Assembly (NCBI RefSeq): GCF_003121405.1
Contig: NZ_QBUY01000024.1
Coordinates: 1-64,000 of the forward strand
Reading direction: 5' to 3'
DNA from: Paraburkholderia sp. C35
GTDB taxonomy: Bacteria > Pseudomonadota > Gammaproteobacteria > Burkholderiales > Burkholderiaceae
Length of the DNA stretch: 64,000 nt
Numbering within the stretch: position 1 is the first letter of the stretch; each line of letters opens with the position of its first letter. Both the position numbers and the translations under genes were made by a program. The notes under the pieces are model-generated. The model had not been told where the DNA came from. It ran no database searches and worked only from the letters and a program-made list of their open reading frames with translations. Shown here one piece after another: positions 58,734-64,000 of the stretch.

Positions 58734-58888
58734 CGCAAACGGACGCCGAGCAAGCGAGGCTCAACGAATACGACGCGAACGAATGGTTCGACGTGGTTCG
58801 CTCTTTCAGGCCCGACATGACGCGCGAGCAGTTCGACGTTATGTGGGCGGATTTTCAGGAACAGAAGCGCCTGCGCGCATTGCATTGA
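58730..58888 (+). CDS. Very small acidic early protein
   Basis: 52 aa (MTQTDAEQARLNEYDANEWF), then DVVRSFRPDMTREQFDVMWA. Helical. Coupled to the preceding gene. Function unknown. Confidence 0.6.
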   Translation: MTQTDAEQARLNEYDANEWFDVVRSFRPDMTREQFDVMWADFQEQKRLRALH

Positions 58889-58895
58889 GGATCAA

Positions 58896-59225
58896 ATGGG
58901 AATGCACCTTTGGGCGAAAGATGATCTGAGTACGGATCTGCGCTGGCGCGATGCAGGCGGATTGGTTATCGCGCTCGCCCGGCCTTTCGACAACCACGCT
59001 CAACGCGATCCGTTCAGAGACGATATGGACAACATTTCGCCCGAGGCTACGGCACGCCTCGAAGCGGACGCGCCGACCGACCTAGAAGCGTTTCGCACGT
59101 ATTGCCTCGAACGCCACGGCCGCCGCGAGTTTGTAGCCGCACTCGATACCGATGGCCTTAGACAGATTCGCACGTTCATTTCCGCCTGCGCGCAGCTTGG
59201 CGGCGGCATTACCGTTTCGTTTTAG
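58896..59225 (+). CDS. Early protein, unknown
   Basis: 109 aa with GAGGATCAA before the ATG. MGMHLWAKDDLSTDLRWRDA, then helical DLEAFRTYCLERHGRREFVA. Function unknown. Confidence 0.7.
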   Translation: MGMHLWAKDDLSTDLRWRDAGGLVIALARPFDNHAQRDPFRDDMDNISPEATARLEADAPTDLEAFRTYCLERHGRREFVAALDTDGLRQIRTFISACAQLGGGITVSF

Positions 59226-59235
59226 CGAGGATTGA

Positions 59236-59613
59236 ATGAAGGTGTCTGAACTCACCGGCGCGACGCTCGATGTATGGGTTGCTATCGCCCTGGGCGAAAA
59301 GCGCAGCGAGCGGCATATTCACAATCAGACCGCACCGCATATGTACTGGCTCGCCTATGGCGAGCGCGGCGCGGCGCGCGTGTGCCCGCAGTATTCGAGC
59401 AATCCACGCGATGCTATGACTGTCATCGAGCGATTCAAGCCAACGCTTGAATACCGCCCGGCAATCAATGAGTGGGCGTCAAACGTCCCGCACCGTGACG
59501 GCCTTTGGAGAACCGGATTCGGCGAGACGGCAGCGATTGCCGTGTGTCGTGCGGTTGTGCTGGCGCACTTTGGCTACGACGTTCAATTTGATACAAAGGA
59601 TGAACCGGCATGA
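59236..59613 (+). CDS. DUF2591-family protein, copy 1
   Basis: 125 aa with GAGGATTGA before the ATG. The start MKVSELTGATLDVWVAIALG and the end AIAVCRAVVLAHFGYDV are diagnostic of DUF2591, a small phage/prophage family without known function. A paralogue lies at 60404-60838. Confidence 0.85.
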   Translation: MKVSELTGATLDVWVAIALGEKRSERHIHNQTAPHMYWLAYGERGAARVCPQYSSNPRDAMTVIERFKPTLEYRPAINEWASNVPHRDGLWRTGFGETAAIAVCRAVVLAHFGYDVQFDTKDEPA

Positions 59614-59885
59614 AAGTACAGTTTCACTATTCATTTGCATCGAGCGACGACCATATCGATTTTACAATCGATCTAGATCATATTCCGCGCGAGGGAGAGT
59701 ATCTCGATATCAGCCGTGATTTATTTCCATCCGATTATCCCGAGCAAAAATTGAAGGAAAAGTTCGGCGAAGAACTGGGTATTTACGGAAGTGTTTCGAT
59801 GATGGTTGATTTTGTGACGCACAAAATTGGTCGATCAGGCCACGAAATCGCTATTTCGTTCGCTCTCCCCAGTGACCTCGAATGA
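59610..59885 (+). CDS. AT-richer small protein
   Basis: 91 aa in ATGA overlap. Beta-rich and acidic (MKVQFHYSFASSDDHIDFTI; LDHIPREGEYLDISRDLFPS). Its base composition is clearly more AT-rich than its neighbours, which hints at recent acquisition. Unknown function. Confidence 0.72.
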   Translation: MKVQFHYSFASSDDHIDFTIDLDHIPREGEYLDISRDLFPSDYPEQKLKEKFGEELGIYGSVSMMVDFVTHKIGRSGHEIAISFALPSDLE

Positions 59886-59899
59886 TTCGATGACCCGAT

Positions 59900-60283
59900 A
59901 TGAATCAAAGTGAAATTAGCAAGGCGGTTGTTGAGGCCCTTGCACGAGCAAACGGTGCAGGATGTAATGTACGAGCAAGATACACAGAATGTGCGCTTAC
60001 GGTGGGCGTGCCGGGAATGGGCGGTTTTGAATGGATTGACGCCACCCCTGAGCAGGTTCTAAGGCTGGCCGATGACCCTACGGCTATTTATGCCGAACTC
60101 GTCGGTCTCACGAAAGCTGAATACCTCGAATGGTTTGAATCGCAAGGGCTTGTCTACTGCTCAGGAACGACAGTGAAGGGGCAGCGCTGCAAAAATCCTA
60201 TCGTGAGGCCTCAAGCCCTGTCGGCACAAGACTGGAAAAAGCTTCGCGAAGACGGCGGCTACTGCCACGCACACGGCGGCTAA
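59900..60283 (+). CDS. Early protein with C-terminal Cys/His knuckle
   Basis: 127 aa. The C-terminal YCSGTTVKGQRCKNPIV and GGYCHAHGG form a probable zinc site, common in small phage proteins. Also somewhat AT-richer than most genes here. Followed by a strong terminator. Confidence 0.72.
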   Translation: MNQSEISKAVVEALARANGAGCNVRARYTECALTVGVPGMGGFEWIDATPEQVLRLADDPTAIYAELVGLTKAEYLEWFESQGLVYCSGTTVKGQRCKNPIVRPQALSAQDWKKLREDGGYCHAHGG

Positions 60284-60310
60284 AGCCACAAACATTTTTC
60301 TAGCAGCACA

Positions 60311-60363
60311 AAGCGCTCCCTCGCCTACTCCAACGGCGCGAACAGAGGGAGCGCTTTCTTTTT
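60311..60363 (+). terminator. Strong intrinsic terminator
   Basis: AAGCGCTCCCTC pairs perfectly with GAGGGAGCGCTT around a 22-nt loop and is followed by TCTTTTT. Ends the early operon from promoter e. A TATAAT at 60371-60376 just beyond suggests a new promoter for the next gene. Confidence 0.88.
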
Positions 60364-60403
60364 CCTAGCCTATAATTCGTGATTTTGGACCGAGCATCAC
60401 GAA

Positions 60404-60838
60404 ATGAAGCGATTGAAAGTCTCCGACCTTTCCGGTCCTCAACTTGATTACTGGGTTGCGCGTGCGGACGGCATCGAGCGAGCGGTGATATTGTCCCGGC
60501 CGAACGACGACCCGTTTTCTGGCTGTTTCGCACCCAGTTTCGCATTCGAGCACGAGGTTTTGCCTGATTTAGACCCTTCGGTAGATTTTGAGGACCGCAA
60601 GCCGGATGATTACATGAATTACAACCCCTCTATCGATTGGCGCGTAGGTGGACCGATTCTTGAACGCGAAGGCCTTTCTATCGAGTGCAAAAAGAAACGT
60701 GACGGCACGATGAAGTATCGCTGCCCGCAGTGGACCGATAAATGGAGCGAGACATATCTGCTTGCTGGCATGCGCGCCTTTGTCGGCCTGAAATTCGGCA
60801 ACTGGGTTTCGCCACAGAAGATGGCGGACGGAATCTAG
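60404..60838 (+). CDS. DUF2591-family protein, copy 2
   Basis: 144 aa (MKRLKVSDLSGPQLDYWVAR, then ADGIERAVILSRPNDDPFSG). The end LAGMRAFVGLKFGNWV matches copy 1. Stops at TAG; the next gene lies 33 nt on in the same frame. Function unknown. Confidence 0.85.
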   Translation: MKRLKVSDLSGPQLDYWVARADGIERAVILSRPNDDPFSGCFAPSFAFEHEVLPDLDPSVDFEDRKPDDYMNYNPSIDWRVGGPILEREGLSIECKKKRDGTMKYRCPQWTDKWSETYLLAGMRAFVGLKFGNWVSPQKMADGI

Positions 60839-60871
60839 TCAACGCCCAACGAGGATTCCCGATTCAACACC

Positions 60872-61093
60872 ATGAAGCCGGACCCGACATACGAGCAGCA
60901 CTTAGAAACGGTGCGCGCCGCGATCATGCGGCGCATCGTACAGGCCCGCGAGCACCCGCCCGGCAGCAAACAGCACGGCGCATACCTTGGCACCGCAGAG
61001 ACGATTCTCACCGGGTTCCTGCGCCATTGGGACGTCAGCGACACCGACGAAACGCGCCTGCGCCGTCTCATCGACAATGAACGCGCCGCCTAG
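60872..61093 (+). CDS. Small early protein
   Basis: 73 aa (MKPDPTYEQHLETVRAAIMR), helical and charged (DVSDTDETRLRRLIDNERAA). Its TAG stop shares the palindrome CTAG with the stop of the convergent regulator gene. Function unknown. Confidence 0.68.
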   Translation: MKPDPTYEQHLETVRAAIMRRIVQAREHPPGSKQHGAYLGTAETILTGFLRHWDVSDTDETRLRRLIDNERAA

Positions 61094-61269
61094 TCGAGCA
61101 GCGTTTTCACGCGCACCGCGAGCGATAGATACTCGCTCACCCATTTCGGAAACTTGCCCGCACTCACCCAACGCGACACCGTCGTTGGATCGACGTCGAA
61201 CCGTTGCGCGAATGCTCGCTGGCTCCATCCGAGCACCGCAAGGCTATGTTGGAAGTCTGCATTTTTCAT
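61090..61269 (-). CDS. Small Cro/CI-type helix-turn-helix regulator
   Basis: 59 aa. LGWSQRAFAQRFDVDPTTVS followed by RWVSAGKFPKWVSEYLSLAV is a clear XRE/Cro-type HTH (turn at RFDVDPTTVSRW). It is the only gene of its strand for several kb and is divergent from 61343. It is a good candidate to bind one of the repeated early operators. No search was possible. Confidence 0.78.
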   Translation of the reverse strand: MKNADFQHSLAVLGWSQRAFAQRFDVDPTTVSRWVSAGKFPKWVSEYLSLAVRVKTLLD

Positions 61270-61342
61270 AGCATAGATATTAGCAAAAGGCCGATCTTTG
61301 CGCCGGTCTGTATCTGCATTTTGCAGTATGGAGGGTTTTGCG

Positions 61343-61579
61343 ATGGAACTGCCTCAATCAGACGGTGCCGACACGGCCACGGTATTCACGGCCGCGCTTG
61401 GCGTGCTGTTCAAGACGCACCCGAACCCGGCCGCACTGCTCGCCGAGTGGGAGCAGATAGCCGCGCACATGCCGCTCATGATGCTGAAAAACGGTGCGGC
61501 CGACGTCGCGCACAATGCGAACGTGGTGATCGCGCAGGGGCTGTTGCATATCGCCCGCGAGGCGGCGAAAAACAGTTGA
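61343..61579 (+). CDS. Small early protein
   Basis: 78 aa from ATG 61343 with GGAGGG upstream. Helical and hydrophobic (VFTAALGVLFKTHPNPAALL). Divergent from the HTH gene across a 73-bp region with a CTGCA..TGCAG inverted repeat. Function unknown. Confidence 0.7.
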   Translation: MELPQSDGADTATVFTAALGVLFKTHPNPAALLAEWEQIAAHMPLMMLKNGAADVAHNANVVIAQGLLHIAREAAKNS

Positions 61580-61718
61580 CGCATGAGAGTGCACTGATAG
61601 ACTGGCCTCGCTTTCACGTCGAGGGTTCGGCGGCAGTCGGTGGGCGCGGCTGCTCGTAGGGTCACTTCTCAATTCCTTAACGCTGCCATATGCGAGCGTC
61701 GAGCGCGAAACGTGAAAG

Positions 61719-61726
61719 CACTCTCA
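61719..61726. repeat. CACTCTCA repeat, first copy
   Basis: The 8-mer recurs at 62019-62026 and 62357-62364 on the same strand, with its complement TGAGAGTG at 61584-61591 and 53345-53352. The three direct copies delimit two units of 300 and 338 bp. Confidence 0.75.
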
Positions 61727-61728
61727 GA

Positions 61729-61854
61729 ACGGTCGTAGCTCAGTCAGGTAGAGCACCCCTCGTATGGGGAGCGGAGCGCTGTGCAGGGTTTAGCGGCCCT
61801 GTGTATCTCTGGGTATCGGCCGGTATCGTCGCGGGTTCGAATCCCGTCGGCCGT
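61729..61854 (+). tRNA. Oversized tRNA-like element, Thr(CGU)-type
   Basis: The acceptor arms ACGGTCG and CGGCCGT pair over seven positions (one G-U). The D arm is GCTC..GAGC, and the T arm GCGGG-TTCGAAT-CCCGT is canonical. The anticodon hairpin CCCC-TCGTAT-GGGG has a 6-nt loop; U33 would precede CGU. Between it and the T arm lie about 60 nt instead of 4-20, including a CAGGG..CCCTG hairpin. No CCA is encoded. It may be a tRNA with a giant variable arm, a degenerate tRNA, or a tRNA-like domain of the adjoining RNA. Confidence 0.55.
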
Positions 61855-62018
61855 TCTGAGGGTCAGCGTGGAAAGCAGACACGCCATAGAGCAGGGCTGG
61901 AGCGGCAGGCGCGAAGTGAGACGAGCAGTGACACCAGTAGAGGGCGAAAGCCCGTCGAAGCCCACTGCACACGAGGCACGTAGCCGACGCGGAATACCAG
62001 AGCCGGATTAGCGCCCGG

Positions 62019-62026
62019 CACTCTCA
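62019..62026. repeat. CACTCTCA repeat, second copy
   Basis: Exactly 300 bp after the first copy, at the boundary between two structured units; followed by AACAGATGCG. Confidence 0.75.
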
Positions 62027-62356
62027 ACAGATGCGAAACCGAGGGCGGCGGTGAGTCAGTAAGGAAAGCGTCGATTGAACGATGTAGCGTTCGGCGCGGA
62101 GCCTGAAAGCAATAGACCGTGCGAGTGGTGGGGCATGGCGTTAAAGTCCAAGCTACCGGGACACGAGCGGAGGAAGGGTCCGCACACTCACTCATGGCGA
62201 TTGAACGCGCGGCAGCGTCCGGTAATGGGCCTAAATGCCAGCACACCAAATCCGGCCAGTCGCCAGCAGTGAGAGGGGAATAGCGCGGGCTGACGCGCGG
62301 CCGTACCGTTCGCGGTGTACTCTGGACCGCAAAGCCGGAAGGATTGCAGCACCGGC

Positions 62357-62364
62357 CACTCTCA
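62357..62364. repeat. CACTCTCA repeat, third copy
   Basis: 338 bp after the second copy and preceded by CCGG in both; followed by AACGCATGGCG, similar to the second copy. Marks the 3' edge of the structured region. Confidence 0.75.
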
Positions 62365-62424
62365 ACGCATGGCGACTAGTCAGGCGCGGCATAATGGCGT
62401 TCTAATCCACCACACGAGGCCGCA

Positions 62425-62715
62425 ATGAATCGCCCCCACCTCTTGCATGTCAAGTTCGATACAACCGTGATGCGCGGCATCATGGAAATTTCGCGCAGTG
62501 TCATCGAAGGAAAAGTAGCACTGGAAGCAGGCGCGCCGCCGCTCGACCGCGCAAAGGCTCTGTCGAGCGCCTTCACCGAGGCCAACGTGTTCATGACCGT
62601 GCTCGAAACAATGAGCGCGGACGATCCTGCGCAAGCCGCTGAGTTGAAAACTCTGATGCAGGAAGCCAAACAACACGCCGCATGGGCCGCGTCTGAAATC
62701 GCCAAGGCTCGCTGA
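62425..62715 (+). CDS. Small helical early protein
   Basis: 96 aa (MNRPHLLHVKFDTTVMRGIM). Helical with a C-terminal Ala-rich helix (EAKQHAAWAASEIAKAR). CGAGGCC precedes the ATG. It is the first gene after the structured RNA. Function unknown. Confidence 0.72.
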   Translation: MNRPHLLHVKFDTTVMRGIMEISRSVIEGKVALEAGAPPLDRAKALSSAFTEANVFMTVLETMSADDPAQAAELKTLMQEAKQHAAWAASEIAKAR

Positions 62716-62739
62716 AAATCTCAACGAGCACGACACACA

Positions 62740-62760
62740 CGCGGGCCTTGCGCCCGCGTT
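62740..62760. terminator. Terminator between convergent genes
   Basis: CGCGGGC-CTTGC-GCCCGCG, followed on the plus strand by TTAT. The stem is strong and the T-run short. Confidence 0.6.
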
Positions 62761-62761
62761 A

Positions 62762-63058
62762 TCATTGGCGCATCGCAAGCCACAAATCCCCCTCGCTTCT
62801 GGCCTCATCGAGCGCCAGCATTTGCAGGTACGCGCCCCAGGCATCGACCGGCCGCGCACTGTTCGCCTCTTTCAGCCACTTCGCACGCTCAACCTCAGGC
62901 CGCGCAGTGAACCACGCGATGCCCTTGCGGGGTTCCTCGTGTCGATTGGCCGGAAACATTTCGCTGCGCACCCGCATATCGCCAACATACAGGTGCAGGT
63001 GATAGCCGCCGCCGTAGGCTTCAGCGCGCGGCTCGACGGTGTAGCGGTATCGCGACAT
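62762..63058 (-). CDS. Small protein, paralogue A
   Basis: 98 aa (MSRYRYTVEPRAEAYGGGYH). The C-terminal half (GIAWFTARPEVERAKWLKEA, then VDAWGAYLQMLA) is clearly related to the protein at 63536-63856 (GIAWWNCLDGETRREWMRAA, VDAYGAYLRNEA). Function unknown. Confidence 0.75.
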   Translation of the reverse strand: MSRYRYTVEPRAEAYGGGYHLHLYVGDMRVRSEMFPANRHEEPRKGIAWFTARPEVERAKWLKEANSARPVDAWGAYLQMLALDEARSEGDLWLAMRQ

Positions 63059-63064
63059 GGCAAG

Positions 63065-63463
63065 TCACCCCGGATAGTTTTTGTGCATCCACGCGCTCGC
63101 TTCTTCGATGGAGCCAAATTCCTCAAGCACCTGTTCCGGCACGCCGGGACGCAGCGATACGATCACCGCAAAGAAACGATCAGCGCTACCCCTGAGCACC
63201 GGGCGCGAGCGGTATTCGTTCCATCGCGTCATTTGCTGTTCCGCGAGCGCGCAGGCGGCCTCGTAGTCATCGGCTACGCCCCAGTACGTCGGCCGGTCCC
63301 ATGCGCCGCCATTCAGACAGCGGACGTCGATCTTGCCGTCATCCATCGTCACGCCGAATGGCTTATCCCACCAGGCATCGAGTTCCGCTGCGCTGCGGTC
63401 CTCATTGGGCGTGTTGTCGAAGTTATCCGGCAATATCGGGTCAAGCGGAATACGGGCGGGCAT
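63065..63463 (-). CDS. Small protein between two paralogues
   Basis: 132 aa from ATG 63463, preceded by AGAGGAG; the longer frame lacks a site. Acidic with aromatic residues (AELDAWWDKPFGVTMDDGKI; GSIEEASAWMHKNYPG). Function unknown. Confidence 0.72.
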   Translation of the reverse strand: MPARIPLDPILPDNFDNTPNEDRSAAELDAWWDKPFGVTMDDGKIDVRCLNGGAWDRPTYWGVADDYEAACALAEQQMTRWNEYRSRPVLRGSADRFFAVIVSLRPGVPEQVLEEFGSIEEASAWMHKNYPG

Positions 63464-63535
63464 GGCTATGGCTCCTCTGTGGTGAACCCACATTTTGACG
63501 CATTCTCGCGGGCTCGCGCGGCGCGCTATGTCGCC

Positions 63536-63856
63536 TCAGAGAGACAGAATCCACGCGTCGCCTGCGTCCATCGCCTCGCAATGCGCCTCGTTCCGAAGGT
63601 ACGCACCGTAGGCATCCACGACGCGCCCGGTATCTCCTGCCGCCCGCATCCATTCCCTGCGCGTCTCCCCGTCAAGGCAGTTCCACCAAGCAATGCCTGT
63701 ACATGCCGCAGCCATCGGATCAGCCGGGTACACGCCGCCGCCCACTTCCACACCGTCTTGCAGCAAGCGCAATCGCCATCCCCCCCCAACTTCCGGCGCG
63801 CGCGGCAAAACCTCGTAGTCGCACCGCGTGCCGCCACTCCCGCCATCGCTCGCCAT
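63536..63856 (-). CDS. Small protein, paralogue B
   Basis: 106 aa from ATG 63856 with a strong GGAGGAATT upstream; longer frames are rejected. Contains CDYEVLPRAPEVGGGWRLRL and GIAWWNCLDGETRREWMRAA. Related to the protein at 62762-63058. Function unknown. Confidence 0.75.
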   Translation of the reverse strand: MASDGGSGGTRCDYEVLPRAPEVGGGWRLRLLQDGVEVGGGVYPADPMAAACTGIAWWNCLDGETRREWMRAAGDTGRVVDAYGAYLRNEAHCEAMDAGDAWILSL

Positions 63857-63913
63857 AATTCCTCCAGGGTATCGTGAACCGCCATTGCGCCGCAACCGCA
63901 ACAAAACATGCAA

Positions 63914-63994
63914 AGTTGTCGACCATGGCCAAAGCCCCGCCAGCCTTGGCTTTCAGCGATTTATCGCCCCCGAAAACGACACAGTTGTCGATCA
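63914..63994. repeat. Paired AGTTGTCGAYCA repeats at the right edge
   Basis: AGTTGTCGACCA (63914-63925) and AGTTGTCGATCA (63983-63994) lie 69 bp apart upstream of the minus-strand paralogue operon. On the minus strand both continue with CT, a spacer and GTTTT. Possible operator or promoter element; about 140 bp without a gene. Confidence 0.5.
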
Positions 63995-64000
63995 GGCTTT

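Larger units (their letters stand above)
61855..62370 (+). ncRNA. Large structured non-coding RNA, unknown class
   Basis: No plausible gene in 516 nt, but many nested helices. GCGTG/CACGC (61866, 61880). GCAGTG/CACTGC (61925, 61963) enclosing GGGC-GAAA-GCCC. CTCACT-ca-TGGCGA (62187-62200) with TCGCCA-gc-AGTGAG (62260-62273). GGTCC (62177)/GGACC (62324) closing that domain. GCGCG-GGCTGA-CGCGC (62284). CGATTGAACG occurs twice (near 62070 and 62198). Size, phage context and a tRNA next door recall ROOL or GOLLD RNAs, but identity is untested. Confidence 0.6.

Noticed and set aside
60355..60376. TTTTTCCTA read as a late promoter box on the minus strand
   Set aside because: No GAGAAT-like box at 27 nt and no minus-strand gene downstream; the T-run belongs to the terminator.
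60404..61093. Read-through fusion of the DUF2591 copy 2 and the following gene across TAG
   Set aside because: The genes share a frame by a one-in-three chance, and the second has its own ATG; no sign of one domain spanning the stop.
61690..61983. 97-codon frame across the tRNA-like element
   Set aside because: It overlaps canonical tRNA arms and shows no ribosome site or protein-like pattern.
62165..62330. Resemblance of GGAGGAAGGGTCC to the RNase P RNA core
   Set aside because: Only a short purine-rich match; the partner 3' core motif (ACAGAA) was not found, so RNase P identity is not supported without a covariance search.

Overview
The window is part of a large, GC-rich genome of a contractile-tailed (myovirus-type) phage. 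It encodes a tail sheath, a major capsid protein, a portal, a baseplate spike and hub, a baseplate J-like protein, a tail fibre with its assembly protein and a collagen-like fibre. There are no housekeeping genes. Base composition, codon use and the sigma70-like promoters suggest a beta-proteobacterial host (Burkholderiales-like); this is inference, and the phage cannot be named from the sequence. No terminase or polymerase gene was recognised here.

The layout alternates by strand. Minus-strand blocks carry virion genes: 1-14.6 kb (portal, hub/hydrolase, baseplate, capsid, sheath), 17.4-28.1 kb (a DarB-like system split into an SNF2 helicase and an N6-methylase, plus a 1126-aa polyvalent protein), 31.2-40.7 kb (baseplate, protease/scaffold candidate, fibre) and 50.1-53.1 kb (collagen-like fibre). 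Plus-strand blocks (16.4-17.3, 28.2-31.2, 40.9-50.1 and 53.6-62.7 kb) carry dozens of small, tightly overlapping early genes. These include HicAB, a dUTPase with a C-terminal extension, a macro-domain protein, DUF2591 and DUF551 proteins and several small DNA-binding candidates. Small minus-strand early operons lie at 14.9-16.3 kb and 62.8-63.9 kb.

Two promoter systems explain the layout. Late minus-strand operons are preceded by a two-part signal, TAGGAAAA then exactly 27 nt then a -10-like CTGAGAAT/CTGAAAAT. It occurs before the capsid, portal, methylase, polyvalent protein, fibre, tail and collagen-fibre operons and looks like an activator-dependent late promoter. Early operons are preceded by six near-identical sigma70-type promoters whose spacer carries CGTGACAACA and whose start point carries a TGAG-N-CTCA palindrome, so they are probably controlled together by one repressor. 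A second palindrome, ATAGACATGTCTAT, marks the promoters at 40.8 and 46.85 kb.

The least explained items are: (1) about 0.65 kb of folded non-coding sequence at 61.7-62.4 kb that begins with an oversized tRNA-like element and is bracketed by CACTCTCA repeats; (2) a portal gene interrupted by one in-frame amber codon; (3) the split DarB pair with DarA-like partners; (4) the late-promoter code itself; (5) a structured leader at 53.1-53.3 kb.
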